Assembly: GCA_014239155.1 (NCBI GenBank)
Contig: JAAZZQ010000068.1
Span: 1 to 64,000 of the forward strand
Origin: Lachnospiraceae bacterium
GTDB lineage: Bacteria; Bacillota; Clostridia; Lachnospirales; Lachnospiraceae
DNA: 64,000 bases
Direction: 5' to 3'
Part shown: piece by piece, positions 41,687-51,460 of the stretch
How positions within the stretch are numbered: the first letter of the stretch is position 1
Layout of the letters: each line of letters opens with the position of its first letter
Position numbers and translations under genes: made by a program
The notes under the pieces: model-generated
Told to the model about the DNA's origin: nothing
Databases searched by the model: none
The model's input: only the letters and a program-made list of their open reading frames with translations

Positions 41687-41715
41687 TTGACAAAAACAGC
41701 TTGCCGTCATATAAT
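41687..41715 (+). promoter_or_regulatory. Consensus promoter of the transglutaminase gene
   Basis: TTGACA (41687-41692), 17 bases, TATAAT (41710-41715). It begins 4 bases after the trmL stop. The leader of about 120 bases contains an imperfect hairpin, AACTGTTTGAC (41786-41796) with GTCAGACAGTT (41816-41826), close to the RBS. Confidence 0.85.
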
Positions 41716-41844
41716 AAGAGCAGATACAGTAACAGGGAAGTTATGGAGGATGGAGCTCATGGGGGAGTATAAGATTCAATTAAGCAACTGTTTGACATTT
41801 GCTGCATTGCAAAAAGTCAGACAGTTCTCGAGGAGGTAACTAAT

Positions 41845-43458
41845 ATGCGTATAGTAGAAAAGGTACTGTACGGATTTGGTGGCTTATTGGCGCTTATACT
41901 TCTTTTTGTTGCGATATGCCACTACAATCCAGAACTGGCGGTCAAGATTGGCGCCGATTTGAAAGCAAATGCGGGGGAAGCAAATCCCGAGTACACAATG
42001 GATTTTCAGACAGTTAGCACAACAGTGACTCATGGAGTGCTTCCGGCGGCAGAAAAGACATTGACAAATCGCACTGTACCAGCGGGCACAGTGCGAACAG
42101 CAGAAGATAAGGACACAGATGCGGACTCTGAGAGCAAATTGAAAATTCCTGGTAAAGTTGCAGGGCTAAACGGCTATATACCTGTTAAGGCGACAGGAAC
42201 AGAGATTACGCAGAACAAGGCCGATGAGATTGCAAAAGAGCTTGGAAAAGGTGAAACTGGCAGCAATCTGACTTTTGATACAGAAATGTATCCCTATTAT
42301 TCCATTATCAATGAGACACAGAAAGCAGTTTACCGACAGATTTATGCCAATGCAGAAGCGCAAAACAAGCATTTTGCGCCAGTGGAGGATATTACTGCAA
42401 ACGATTTAAAAAATGCATTTACATCTGTGGTGAATGACCATCCAGAGTTGTTTTGGGTGGATACAGCGTACAAGTATCAGTATACACCCAAGGGAAGTGT
42501 AGCGGATATTACGCTTGTGTTTAATGTGACTGCAAATGATTTGGACTCGTCGAAAGCTGAATTTCAGGCAGCGGCAAAGAGAATTACCGATGAGACTTAT
42601 GGAAGTTATTCTGATTATGACAAAGAAAAAATTGTACATGATACGCTGATTGGCGGAGTAAAGTATGATAGAAATGCACCGATGAATCAGAGTGCTTACA
42701 GTGCACTTGTATATGGAAGAACTGTGTGTGCTGGCTATGCAAGAGCATTCCAGTATGTGTTGCATCAGTTGGATATACCATGCTATTATGTGACAGGATT
42801 TGCCGGAGAGAACCATGCATGGAATATTGTAAAACTTAGCGACGGATACTATAATGTGGATAGCACATGGGATGATACAAATCCAAATACTTATGATTAT
42901 TTTAACTGTTCTGATGCAGACTATGCATCGGACCATGTAAGAAAAGATTTGTCAATTTATCTTCCTCCATGTAATGGCAACCGTTACAGCGGACTTGAGG
43001 TAAACCCATCAGAGACGCCGCCTACGGACACAACAAAGCCAGGAACGACAACAAAACCTTCTACAAACACAACGACAAAGCCATCAACAACACCGTCGGG
43101 CAGTACGAACAGCAGTACATCAAATCCGACGACTGCAACCAACACAGACTCGATTACTGTAATTACAGTGCGAGGAGGCGGTGACGAACATTATATTGAT
43201 AATGTTGGGGATTACTTTAATGAGTGCTTTGCAGCAATGATTAATAACGATAGTGAAGTGATAACATTTGATCTGATTATCACAGATAAGAAACTCTGGA
43301 ATAGTATTTATAAAGCGTATGATAAAGGCGACTGCCAAGAGGGATATATTGACCGTTATCTGGTGGAAAAGCATAAAAATGCGTGCAGTATGTATGTGGA
43401 AGCTGTGCCAAGAACTGACGGAAGTTATCTGCTGCGGCATCGCGGTGTGATTAGTTAG
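41845..43458 (+). CDS. Exported transglutaminase-like (cysteine protease fold) protein
   Basis: A 537-residue protein anchored by an N-terminal membrane helix (about 8-28). The transglutaminase-like core has the full triad: Cys in RTVCAGYARAF (about 295), His in ENHAWNIV (about 324), Asp in NVDSTWDD (about 339). A Thr/Pro/Ser-rich linker with TTKPST repeats (about 390-430) separates it from a C-terminal domain with YFNECFAAMINNDSEV. Probably a surface peptidase or cross-linking enzyme. GAGGAGG precedes ATG. Own promoter upstream, shared terminator downstream. Confidence 0.88.
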   Translation: MRIVEKVLYGFGGLLALILLFVAICHYNPELAVKIGADLKANAGEANPEYTMDFQTVSTTVTHGVLPAAEKTLTNRTVPAGTVRTAEDKDTDADSESKLKIPGKVAGLNGYIPVKATGTEITQNKADEIAKELGKGETGSNLTFDTEMYPYYSIINETQKAVYRQIYANAEAQNKHFAPVEDITANDLKNAFTSVVNDHPELFWVDTAYKYQYTPKGSVADITLVFNVTANDLDSSKAEFQAAAKRITDETYGSYSDYDKEKIVHDTLIGGVKYDRNAPMNQSAYSALVYGRTVCAGYARAFQYVLHQLDIPCYYVTGFAGENHAWNIVKLSDGYYNVDSTWDDTNPNTYDYFNCSDADYASDHVRKDLSIYLPPCNGNRYSGLEVNPSETPPTDTTKPGTTTKPSTNTTTKPSTTPSGSTNSSTSNPTTATNTDSITVITVRGGGDEHYIDNVGDYFNECFAAMINNDSEVITFDLIITDKKLWNSIYKAYDKGDCQEGYIDRYLVEKHKNACSMYVEAVPRTDGSYLLRHRGVIS

Positions 43459-43465
43459 ATATACG

Positions 43466-43507
43466 AAAATGAGTAGGAAAGTCTTATCTTCCCTACTCAT
43501 TTTTTTG
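43466..43507. terminator. Bidirectional terminator between convergent genes
   Basis: AAAATGAGTAGG (43466-43477) pairs with CCTACTCATTTT (43492-43503); TTT follows on the plus strand. The stop codon of the minus-strand chemoreceptor gene lies inside the stem. Confidence 0.88.
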
Positions 43508-44971
43508 TTTTAACAGTCGATTCATATGTTCAACCATTTCGTTGATCGCGCCGGCTTGTGTAGCGATATGCGTAGTGTCGTTCGCATTGCTTTCAGCCAT
43601 CGCATTGATGGAATTAAATTGTTCATTTTCGTTCTGGATACTTTCTGCAATATCCTGATTAATCGAGACAGTTCTCTTGATAACTTCCGCCTGTTTGTTG
43701 TGGGCATCGCCCATTGTTGCAACTGCGTTGGCAGAGATGTTCAGAAGTTCTGTCATATGTTGTATACTTTGAATTACATTCGCTACAGATTGATTCTGTG
43801 TTTCCATCTTCACAGTATTTTCGTCTACTTGTCCTGTGATGTCCCTTACATTCTGATGTACGCGTTCAATCACCGACTCCACTACTTTTAATGATTCCTG
43901 TGTATTTTTTGCCAGATTTCCAACTTCTGATGCCACTACGGTAAAACCTCTGCCGGCATCGCCTGCCCTTGCAGCTTCGATAGAAGCATTGAGTGATAAC
44001 AGATTAATGGAGTTGGAGATATCACTGATTAATTTTAGTGTCACACCGATTTCTTTGACAGCTTCCGATAGCCTTTGCGCCACATCGGTTGTCACTTGCA
44101 TGGACTCAGACACTTGGCTGTTGACAATGTGGAGGTCGTTTAACAACTTTTTATTTTCTGTCGATTTTTCCAGCAGGTCTCGGGAAGAAGCTTCCACTTG
44201 AGTAACATTTTCTGCGACAACGCTTGCCCATTCGCGCAGTTCATTGAGATTGGCCATACTCTCATCTGTTTTTGTGCGGAGTAGATTGTTGCTTTCTACA
44301 AGTTGCTCACTGGTGGCGGCAAGCTGTTCGGCGGATGCACTTTCATTTTCTGAGATGGAGGACAGCGCTGAACCGGCTGTAGACAAGCGGTCGGATAGTG
44401 ATTCCACTCCATCTAATACCGTTTTTAAATCTTCTTCTTTTTTGGCGACCATTCCAAACAACAAGGTGGTGCGATAGCTAATAAAGCAGCAGGCGACAAA
44501 CAACACTGTGTAGACAATCGCTGTAAAAATCCAACCAATTACACTATGGAGTTTTAGAAATCCTGCTGGAAAGAGAATCATCATTATTGTGTTGACAGCG
44601 ACAGTGACAAGGTAGCTGACACCAATTAGTTTCTGCTCGTAATATGGAACCAATAGCAGCGTTGCCACAAAGTAATAATGTGTTAGGCAGACATAACCGG
44701 GGCTGTCATTTGTGCAAGATACCGCCGCTGTAATGGCACCTATGATTGGCGGAATACAGGCGTATACATACTTTGTCTTACTCTCTAGACTTTTTTCTAA
44801 CAGTTTGGTTATGATTGCGCATAAGCCTGACAACAGAAAAATACATTCGCGCACGCCGCCATTTAAAAAAATCATCACAAAGGCCCACCCTGAAACTGCC
44901 ACTGCCAGAATATAAAAAAATAAAATATTATTAATAAGTTTTTCCTCATTTTTTATCGACTGTAACCGCAT
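43493..44971 (-). CDS. Methyl-accepting chemotaxis protein with polytopic membrane sensor
   Basis: A 492-residue chemoreceptor. The N-terminal part (about 15-180) has six membrane helices instead of the usual periplasmic ligand domain, and no HAMP domain is evident. The cytoplasmic coiled coil follows, with the hairpin tip [20 protein letters not shown] (about 322-341), one of the most conserved bacterial sequences, and [16 protein letters not shown]. It would signal to CheA/CheW, which are not in this window. No other chemotaxis or flagellar gene is seen here. Confidence 0.93.
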   Translation of the reverse strand: MRLQSIKNEEKLINNILFFYILAVAVSGWAFVMIFLNGGVRECIFLLSGLCAIITKLLEKSLESKTKYVYACIPPIIGAITAAVSCTNDSPGYVCLTHYYFVATLLLVPYYEQKLIGVSYLVTVAVNTIMMILFPAGFLKLHSVIGWIFTAIVYTVLFVACCFISYRTTLLFGMVAKKEEDLKTVLDGVESLSDRLSTAGSALSSISENESASAEQLAATSEQLVESNNLLRTKTDESMANLNELREWASVVAENVTQVEASSRDLLEKSTENKKLLNDLHIVNSQVSESMQVTTDVAQRLSEAVKEIGVTLKLISDISNSINLLSLNASIEAARAGDAGRGFTVVASEVGNLAKNTQESLKVVESVIERVHQNVRDITGQVDENTVKMETQNQSVANVIQSIQHMTELLNISANAVATMGDAHNKQAEVIKRTVSINQDIAESIQNENEQFNSINAMAESNANDTTHIATQAGAINEMVEHMNRLLKQKNE

Positions 44972-45024
44972 GATTCGTCCTCCTATGTAACTGTTGCATA
45001 TAAATACTTTTTTGATAATATTTT

Positions 45025-45855
45025 TTATATATCAATACAGGGTATCTTCTTGTCAGTATACAAAATATGGTTAATCAGCCATCCTAACAAAAATTCAAGC
45101 AGTTCCTGTAAGTATTCTTGCGGGTTCTGGTCGATTTGGTTAAGGTCAATGTTTTCAAGTTTGTCAATAAATGCCTCATGTGCGCGCTTCTGTGCACTTA
45201 AGCCGTCGTAATGAATCGCTTCCATATACTCTTCCTCGTCAGCAAAGTGCTCTTTAGTATATTCTTTTAACTCATTCAAAATCTGGATAATATTGTCATA
45301 TCCGGAAAGGCTGTCAAAGGATTTCACAAGCTGATTTGCCTTGTCAACAATGCGGAAAAGCTCCTTGTGTTCTGCGTCGACAAGAGCAATACCTGTCAAG
45401 TAATCATCTGTAAATTCACAAGGATTTTCACGAATCATCCACTCTTCTAGCGGTGGCAGTTTTCCAATCATAATATCACTGCTAAGAATGTGATGATACA
45501 GCCATTTGGCAAGAAAGCGCACAAGCTCGGTAAGTACACGCTGCTGTTCGTCTTCATCATCAATATTGACAAATTCATATTCGCGTATTTTATCACGGAA
45601 AAAAGTATGCTGTGAGCGTTGACGGATTAATTCTGGATCACGCAATTGAGTCATGTAAGCTTCCTCATGTGCAAAGTGTGTCTCTGCGTAATTGTCCAAC
45701 TCTTCAAGGATATTTTTCACTTCTTGATAGTAGTCGCTGTGATAATCCGTCGAGGCTAGATTATATGCTTTGGAGAGCAGTGCAAATAGATTGCGGTGTT
45801 CGTCGTCGATTGTGTCGATACCTGTTACGCAGTCCTGAGTAAATTCAAATATCAT
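45025..45855 (-). CDS. Tandem bacteriohemerythrin (two hemerythrin domains)
   Basis: A 276-residue protein made of two hemerythrin-like domains. First: [13 protein letters not shown] (about 12-24), HFAHEEAYM (about 58-66), HHI (about 118-120). Second: [13 protein letters not shown] (about 149-161), HFADEEEYM (about 194-202), NHIL near the end. The two domains have His/Glu patterns fit for a di-iron site that binds O2 or senses oxygen/redox. ATG 45855 is chosen since AGAAAGG lies 9 bases upstream; ATG 45864 directly abuts it. Next to a chemoreceptor gene on the same strand. Confidence 0.88.
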   Translation of the reverse strand: MIFEFTQDCVTGIDTIDDEHRNLFALLSKAYNLASTDYHSDYYQEVKNILEELDNYAETHFAHEEAYMTQLRDPELIRQRSQHTFFRDKIREYEFVNIDDEDEQQRVLTELVRFLAKWLYHHILSSDIMIGKLPPLEEWMIRENPCEFTDDYLTGIALVDAEHKELFRIVDKANQLVKSFDSLSGYDNIIQILNELKEYTKEHFADEEEYMEAIHYDGLSAQKRAHEAFIDKLENIDLNQIDQNPQEYLQELLEFLLGWLINHILYTDKKIPCIDI

Positions 45856-45895
45856 ATTTTTCATCCTTTCTAACCGTATTATTTTGTATAGTATA

Positions 45896-46228
45896 TCATA
45901 TATTTGCGACTTGTGGGAAAATTTTTTGTATGGTTCCAAAGTGTCCATTTGGGGTAAAGATGCGCACACCTCTCTGTAGTCAGAGAAAAGTCTGCGTATG
46001 AAGGCGTTCCACATGAGGGGGTTGTGCCAAAAGAGCGAGAAATGCCTCAAAGTCTTCTGTCTCAAAGTAAAGTTTCATTGTGTTAGAGTGGTATTGCATT
46101 GTGTCAGACTGCAATCCTACGAGCTATTTTTACAAAGTTAATCCACAGGTTAATATTTTGCACTTGCTCAAATCAAGAGTGACATTTTGATTGAATAATT
46201 TCTTGTAGAATTGTAGGGATTGTTCCAT
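45896..46228 (-). pseudogene. VOC/glyoxalase family gene with three in-frame stop codons
   Basis: On the minus strand one continuous frame of 111 codons reads MEQSLQFYKKLFNQNVTLDL, then stops TAA and TAG, then LVGLQSDTMQY and MKLYFETEDFEAFLALLAQP, then a TGA, then LQRGVRIFTPNGHFGTI. This is the order and spacing of a complete VOC (glyoxalase/bleomycin-resistance type) protein, with the three stops placed in otherwise conserved stretches (the TGA replaces an expected Trp before LQRGVR). It is a dead gene kept in register, with nonsense mutations and no frameshift. Confidence 0.75.
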
Positions 46229-46580
46229 ATTTTTGTACTTGCCTTCGCGGCGTTATTACGAAGACCTCAAAAACAGCAAATATAGGGTTTTAGCGGTGTG
46301 TAGAGTTTAAATTCTATATAATCGTTGGTATATTTATATGGAGTAGCAGTGATTGGGTGATAGATTTTGTGTAAGTTCATGCAAATTTTACTCCCTAAAT
46401 GATTTAAAACGGTTTTATATGCGTAATCGCATAAGGCGAAACTGTAATTTAAAAGCATTACTCGATATTATAGTGCATCTTGAATATTTGTCAAAATTTG
46501 TTTATAAAGAATTAATTTTTGTGAAATAATTTCTTGAAACAAATAAATGAAAAAAAATTTCACAAAATATTCAGTAATAC
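46229..46580. other. Intergenic region without a supported gene
   Basis: AT-rich stretch between the dead VOC gene and the mglB promoter. A short minus-strand frame (46267-46458) shows no RBS or family similarity. A small palindrome-like TATGCGTAATCGCATA is present near 46.42 kb. Nothing else stands out. Confidence 0.5.
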
Positions 46581-46609
46581 TTTACAAACAAGAAAATATA
46601 AGTTATAAT
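46581..46609 (+). promoter_or_regulatory. Likely promoter of the mgl operon
   Basis: TTTACA (46581-46586), 17 bases, TATAAT (46604-46609). The leader to the mglB start is about 200 bases, long enough for regulation, but I see no known riboswitch in it. Confidence 0.65.
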
Positions 46610-46813
46610 CCAATTATACAACTTCACTAAATTAACTCAATAAATAGCCTCTAAAATTTTTATACCTGTTTTTACGGTTAATTTTCTGTTTTATGCACAC
46701 AAATTTATTTTGCGTATTCCTTATAAAATTGTGCACATCTAACAAAAAAGTCTTGCAAAATCAGGGGTAAGGCGTTTTAGACAGGCTATGGAACAAAGGG
46801 AGGTACACAAACT

Positions 46814-48016
46814 ATGAAAAAGTTACACAAAAAATTTTTATGCACGTTACTTTCTGTGAGCATGTTGGCGGTTCTGACAGCTTGCGGCGGCAAGGACAAT
46901 AGTAACAGTGCAGCAAATACGGACAGTAGGGCAACAGCGACAAACACAGACACCAATGTAGCGGCGGACACAGATACCAATGCAACGACAAACACAGATA
47001 CACCTGCACCTGCTGACACATCTGCACCTGCGTCCAAAGATGGCAGCGTGGCAGTGTTCTACTACACCTACGGTGATACCTATATTTCAAGTGTGCGTGC
47101 AGCGCTTGATTCCGCACTTGACACAGCAGGAATCAAGTATCAGGACTATGACAGCAACAACAGTCAGACAACACAGTCTGAGCAGGTGACAACAGCGATT
47201 GCACAGGGTGCAACTGTCTTAGTAGTCAATTTGGTTGACACTGGTTCTGACGATGCGGCAAAGAATATTATTACGCAGGCAAATGGTGTTCCAGTGATTT
47301 TCTTTAACCGCTCTGTGAGCGAGGAAGCGGTGACAAGTTCGGATAAGTGCGTGTTTGTTGGCACAGATTATGAGATGGCTGGTCATATGCAGGGCGAGAT
47401 GATCGGAAATTATCTGTTAGAGAATTATGATACATTGGATTTAAATGGCGATGGTACAATCTCTTATGTTATGTTTAAGGGTCAGGAAGGCAACGCAGAA
47501 GCAGATGCGCGCACAAAGTATGGTCAGGAGGATGCAGACGCGATTCTGACAGAAGCAGGAAAGCCAGCGCTCAGTTTTTATGACAGTGCAAACAGCAACA
47601 AGTATTTAGTAGATCAGGCAGGTGCATGGTCTTCTGCAGCAGCGACAGAGTACATGCAGACAATTATGTCTCAGTACAGCGAAGCAAACAATAATATGGT
47701 TGAGCTTGTGATTGCAAACAATGACGAGATGGCAATCGGTGCTGTTACGGCGTTACAGAATGCAGGCTACAATAAGGAAGGCGCTACAGTGATTCCTGTA
47801 TTTGGTGTAGATGCCACAGATGCGGCGAAGGATGCAATCGCAGCAGGTTCTATGATTGGAACAATCAAGCAGGATGCAGAGGGTATGGCAAATACAATTG
47901 CAAATATCACAGCAAACTTTATGGATGGCAAGGAAGCGTTTGATGGTGTTGATTCCGCAAATGTAGTTGGTACATGGCGTGTTAATATTCCTTACGCTAC
48001 GTATACAAATGACTAA
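46814..48016 (+). CDS. mglB: Galactose/glucose-type ABC transporter substrate-binding lipoprotein MglB
   Basis: A 400-residue lipoprotein: signal peptide with lipobox LTACGG (Cys near 24), a long Asn/Thr/Ala/Asp-rich linker (about 25-75), then a periplasmic-binding-protein type I domain. The calcium loop DLNGDGTISYVMFKG (about 210-224) and the following EGNAEADART are characteristic of MglB. Binds D-galactose, D-glucose or a related hexose at the cell surface and delivers it to MglAC. RBS AGGGAGG. First gene of the mgl operon. Confidence 0.92.
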   Translation: MKKLHKKFLCTLLSVSMLAVLTACGGKDNSNSAANTDSRATATNTDTNVAADTDTNATTNTDTPAPADTSAPASKDGSVAVFYYTYGDTYISSVRAALDSALDTAGIKYQDYDSNNSQTTQSEQVTTAIAQGATVLVVNLVDTGSDDAAKNIITQANGVPVIFFNRSVSEEAVTSSDKCVFVGTDYEMAGHMQGEMIGNYLLENYDTLDLNGDGTISYVMFKGQEGNAEADARTKYGQEDADAILTEAGKPALSFYDSANSNKYLVDQAGAWSSAAATEYMQTIMSQYSEANNNMVELVIANNDEMAIGAVTALQNAGYNKEGATVIPVFGVDATDAAKDAIAAGSMIGTIKQDAEGMANTIANITANFMDGKEAFDGVDSANVVGTWRVNIPYATYTND

Positions 48017-48182
48017 GTGACGTGCTGCTTCTACCGCTTAAAGCAATCTTACATATCCAATTATCGATGTACTAATTATTGTGTTAAGTATAGGAGATAC
48101 AATACAGAGGACGCAATTCAGCCCTTATCTAAGAGGAAGGGGACTTCTTGCTGCTATTGATTAAAATAAGTCATCGACGATG

Positions 48183-48204
48183 CAGCCGCACTTCGGTGCG
48201 GCTG
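48183..48204 (+). other. UUCG-capped GC-rich hairpin between mglB and mglA
   Basis: CAGCCGCAC (48183-48191), TTCG, GTGCGGCTG (48196-48204); only TGTTT follows. Such a very stable stem at the 3' end of a binding-protein gene commonly stabilises the upstream transcript or attenuates downstream expression, allowing more MglB than MglA/C. Confidence 0.7.
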
Positions 48205-48206
48205 TG

Positions 48207-48233
48207 TTTATGCGCATGGGCGTCCAAATGATA
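48207..48233 (+). repeat. Dispersed repeat, partial copy C
   Basis: The first 27 bases of the 74-bp element (TTTATGCGCATGGGCGTCCA and on) directly follow the UUCG hairpin and end 3 bases before the mglA RBS. The rest of the element is missing. Confidence 0.65.
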
Positions 48234-48252
48234 TTAGGAGGTGAAAACGACA

Positions 48253-49791
48253 ATGCAGGAGACAAATGCTTCCGCAAAAGGCGGGAATCAGAATGTCCTT
48301 TTAAAAATGGAGGGAATCTGCAAGGAATTTCCCGGTGTCAAGGCGCTTGACCATGTTTCCCTAACTGTGAAGGCGGGAACTGTTCATGCACTGATGGGAG
48401 AGAACGGCGCTGGAAAATCAACACTGATGAAATGTTTATTTGGAGTGTATTCCAAAGACAGCGGCGACATTTTTCTAGAAGGAAGAAAGGTGGAGTTTAA
48501 AAACTCCAAGGAAGCACTGGAAAATGGTGTGGCGATGGTGCATCAGGAGCTAAACCAAGCATTAAAGCGCAACGTTATGGACAATATGTGGCTGGGGCGT
48601 TTTCCGCGGATTTCACGTTGGTGTCCACTTACTAGTGAGAAAAAAATGTATGATGAAACAAAAAAACTCTTTGCGGATTTAGAGATTAATGTGGACCCAA
48701 AACGTGTGATGAGCACAATGCCAGTATCACAGCGGCAGATGGTGGAGATTGCCAAGGCAGTTTCCTATCAGTCCAAGATTATTGTGTTTGATGAGCCAAC
48801 TTCTTCTCTGACAGAGGAAGAAGTGGAACATCTATTTAAAATTATTAATATGTTGCGGGATCGCGGCTGCGGCATTATTTATATTTCACATAAGATGGAA
48901 GAGATTTTGCGTATTTCCGATGAAGTGACTATTATGCGTGATGGGCAGTGGATTGCAACTCGACCAGCAAAATCACTCACAATGAATGAGATTATCAAGC
49001 TGATGGTTGGACGTGAGCTGACCAACCGCTATCCAGAAAAAGATAATGTGGTGGGCGATCCGCTTTTGGAGGTCAAATCACTTACAGCAATGTACTCTAA
49101 ACTAAAAGATGTATCTTTTGTCGCTAAAAAAGGGGAAGTTTTGGGGGTTGCAGGTCTGGATAGCTCAGGACGAACAGAGTTGCTTGAGAATATCTTTGGC
49201 ATTGCCACGCGCAAGAGCGGTGAAATTTATCTTCATGGAAAGCGGGTGATGAACCGCAATGCGCGGGAATCTATTGCAAATAAGTTTGCAATGTTGACAG
49301 AGGAGCGCCGCGCGACAGGAATTTTTGCTATCCGTGATATTCAGGCAAACACCACAATATCCAGTCTGCGCAAGTATCACTACAAAGGGATACCACTTCT
49401 GAGCGACAAGAAGCTTGCTGAAGTTACAGAATGGGGAATAAGTGCTATGCGTACTAAAACACCAAACCAGAAGACGCAGATTCGCTCGCTGTCTGGTGGC
49501 AACCAACAGAAAGTAATTTTAGCGCGCTGGCTGTTGACCGATCCAGAAGTGCTGTTGCTCGATGAGCCGACGCGTGGCATTGACGTCGGTGCAAAATATG
49601 AGATTTACCAGCTTATCTTAAATCTGGCAAAGGAAGGAAAAACAGTTATTATGGTTTCCTCGGAGATGCCGGAACTTTTGGGTGTATGTGACCGAATATT
49701 AGTGATGTCTGGCGGACAACTCGCCGGAGAGGTGGATGCAAAGACAACTACGCAGGAGGAGATTATGACTCTGGCGGCGAAATACGCATGA
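48253..49791 (+). CDS. mglA: Sugar ABC transporter ATPase MglA
   Basis: A 512-residue protein with two fused ABC domains. The first has Walker [10 protein letters not shown] (about 47-55) and Walker [12 protein letters not shown] (about 176-186); the second has a degenerate Walker A (GLDSSGRTE, about 304), signature LSGGNQQK (about 415) and [13 protein letters not shown] (about 434-446). This tandem, with a weak second P-loop, is the norm for RbsA/MglA/XylG. It powers uptake through MglC. ATG 48253 with AGGAGG 11 bases upstream is preferred to the overlapping GTG 48241. Confidence 0.93.
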   Translation: MQETNASAKGGNQNVLLKMEGICKEFPGVKALDHVSLTVKAGTVHALMGENGAGKSTLMKCLFGVYSKDSGDIFLEGRKVEFKNSKEALENGVAMVHQELNQALKRNVMDNMWLGRFPRISRWCPLTSEKKMYDETKKLFADLEINVDPKRVMSTMPVSQRQMVEIAKAVSYQSKIIVFDEPTSSLTEEEVEHLFKIINMLRDRGCGIIYISHKMEEILRISDEVTIMRDGQWIATRPAKSLTMNEIIKLMVGRELTNRYPEKDNVVGDPLLEVKSLTAMYSKLKDVSFVAKKGEVLGVAGLDSSGRTELLENIFGIATRKSGEIYLHGKRVMNRNARESIANKFAMLTEERRATGIFAIRDIQANTTISSLRKYHYKGIPLLSDKKLAEVTEWGISAMRTKTPNQKTQIRSLSGGNQQKVILARWLLTDPEVLLLDEPTRGIDVGAKYEIYQLILNLAKEGKTVIMVSSEMPELLGVCDRILVMSGGQLAGEVDAKTTTQEEIMTLAAKYA

Positions 49792-49864
49792 TGAAAATCA
49801 TAATAAATTCTTCTAATAGACTTCTAGATTTTGAGAGTCTATTGATAGATTGGAGGTATGAACT

Positions 49865-50881
49865 GTGGCTGAAAAAGAAAAATTAAAAAAGATTGGGGAT
49901 ATTTTGCTCAATAATGCCATGTATATTATTATAGCAGTGGCAGTTGTGTACATAGCGATTATGCGACCTACTTTTATAAAACTTCCCTCAATTGTGAATA
50001 TACTGTCCCTGACAGCAGCAAAATTACCAATTGCTTTAGGCATTGGAGGCTGTATTGTGTTAACTGGAACTGATATTTCCGCGGGTCGTGTTGTTGGTCT
50101 GACGGCATGTATTTCTGCTTCCTTGTTGACAACAGTATTTAAAGTGTTTCCGGGAATGACAAGTGCCGCGCCGCTACCGCTTGTGCTTTTACTGGTGATT
50201 GGGGTAGGTGCACTTGTCGGATTTGTCAATGGTTTTAGTGTAGCGAAGTTTAAACTACACCCATTTATTGTGACGTTATCGACGCAGTTAATTGTATATG
50301 GTATCATCTTGATGTATCTGATGCGTGGTGTCAACAATGGGCAGACTCTGAGCGGACTGGCAGACAACTATCGTTCTTTTATCACTGGAACTTTGTTTAG
50401 CATTGGTGGTGTGGCAGTTCCTAAATATGTGCTTTATTCTTTCATTCTGACAATTATTATGTGGATTATTTGGAATAAGACAACATTTGGAAAAAATATG
50501 TTTGCTGTTGGCTCAAATGAAGAGGCAGCAAACGTGTCCGGGGTCAATGTTATGCGCACAATTATTATGGTATTTATGCTCGCTGGCATGATGTATGGTA
50601 TCACTGGATTTCTGGATGGTGCGCGCATCGCTTCCGCAAATGCAAACACAGGTCTGAACTATGAGTGCGACGCAATTGCAGCGTGTGTAATTGGCGGTGT
50701 TTCCTTTGTTGGTGGTATTGGACGCATTAGTGGTATTGTGGTAGGTGTGTTGCTTTTGCAGATTATCTTTACAGGGTTGAATTTCTTGGCAGTGGACGCA
50801 AACATGCTCTATATTATCAAAGGTTTGATTATCTTAATTGCCTGCGCTATTGATATGCGCAAGTATTTGGTGCGCAAGTAA
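49865..50881 (+). CDS. mglC: Sugar ABC transporter permease MglC
   Basis: A 338-residue membrane protein of the BPD_transp_2 (RbsC/MglC) family with about ten helices; GGCIVLTGTDISAGRVVGLT (about 60-79), VIGGVSFVGGIGRISG (about 277-292) and GLNFLAV close to MglC. GTG 49865 is the start (GGAGG 8 bases upstream; the protein then begins MAEKEKLKKIG). Between mglA and mglC a short hairpin AATAGACT/AGTCTATT is present. Confidence 0.92.
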   Translation: MAEKEKLKKIGDILLNNAMYIIIAVAVVYIAIMRPTFIKLPSIVNILSLTAAKLPIALGIGGCIVLTGTDISAGRVVGLTACISASLLTTVFKVFPGMTSAAPLPLVLLLVIGVGALVGFVNGFSVAKFKLHPFIVTLSTQLIVYGIILMYLMRGVNNGQTLSGLADNYRSFITGTLFSIGGVAVPKYVLYSFILTIIMWIIWNKTTFGKNMFAVGSNEEAANVSGVNVMRTIIMVFMLAGMMYGITGFLDGARIASANANTGLNYECDAIAACVIGGVSFVGGIGRISGIVVGVLLLQIIFTGLNFLAVDANMLYIIKGLIILIACAIDMRKYLVRK

Positions 50882-50884
50882 GTT

Positions 50885-51268
50885 ATGACAGAACAAAACA
50901 GACAGAATTTAGAACAGAACAATTCGACGTCACAGCGGCAACTGCGGGGGCTATATTCCAAAGTAAATATTTCAGTTAAATCGCTGAATATCATTATTAT
51001 TGTGTTGGCTGTAGCGCTTGTGGCTTGTATGGCAATCGGTGTATCCAACGCAGGATTTACAGTTCAATTTGATTCCCTAGGCGGAACAACAGTAGAGAGT
51101 CAAAAATATATGTACGGAGAATTAATCACAGTACCAAATCCGCCTACGCGGGAAGGTTATCTGTTTGACGGTTGGTATCTGGACCAGAACGCCACAAGAC
51201 CTTGGGATTTAGAGAACGATATTGTTACAGAATCAATAACTTTGTATGCAGGATGGCGACTGCAATAA
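50885..51268 (+). CDS. Membrane-anchored protein with a single InlB-type B-repeat
   Basis: A 127-residue protein: polar N-terminus (1-32), one membrane helix (about 33-55), then one Listeria-Bacteroides/InlB B-repeat (about 57-125) of the form FTVQFDSLGGTTVESQ ... REGYLFDGWYLD ... ITLYAGW. The helix places the repeat outside the cell. It starts 3 bases after mglC, so it belongs to the mgl operon, an unusual companion for a sugar importer. It may bind a glycan or protein at the surface; inference. Followed by a hairpin terminator. Confidence 0.82.
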   Translation: MTEQNRQNLEQNNSTSQRQLRGLYSKVNISVKSLNIIIIVLAVALVACMAIGVSNAGFTVQFDSLGGTTVESQKYMYGELITVPNPPTREGYLFDGWYLDQNATRPWDLENDIVTESITLYAGWRLQ

Positions 51269-51316
51269 AAGCGACAAAATTATCAAGGAAATAAAATTAT
51301 ATATTTGGAGTGAAAT

Positions 51317-51360
51317 AAAAGACTGTGAGATCCACAATGGAAATCATGGTCTTTCTTCTT
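51317..51360 (+). terminator. Likely terminator of the mgl operon
   Basis: AAAAGACTGTGA (51317-51328) pairs with TCATGGTCTTT (about 51344-51354) with a G-U pair and an inner GATCC/GGAAATC stem; TCTTCTT follows. Confidence 0.6.
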
Positions 51361-51383
51361 AGGTACCCAGAAGAGAAGCATTA

Positions 51384-51412
51384 TTGAAATATTACAGTTT
51401 ATGGTATATAGT
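51384..51412 (+). promoter_or_regulatory. Likely promoter of the sensor operon
   Basis: TTGAAA (51384-51389), 17 bases, TATAGT (51407-51412), 48 bases before the histidine kinase start. Confidence 0.55.
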
Positions 51413-51460
51413 ATAAAGCAAGTGGACAGTTCCGAACTTATAACAATACGAGGATAAACA

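Noticed and set aside
42406-42936. 176-codon minus-strand frame opposite the transglutaminase gene
   Set aside because: Shadow frame, very rich in Ile, Cys, His and Ser; no family similarity.
46390-46420. Possible catabolite-response (cre) site TTTAAAACGGTTTTATATG
   Set aside because: Only partly palindromic and lacking the conserved TG...CA ends; too weak to call.
46267-46458. 63-codon minus-strand frame near the dead VOC gene
   Set aside because: No RBS, no similarity recognised; possibly part of the same decayed region but unsupported.
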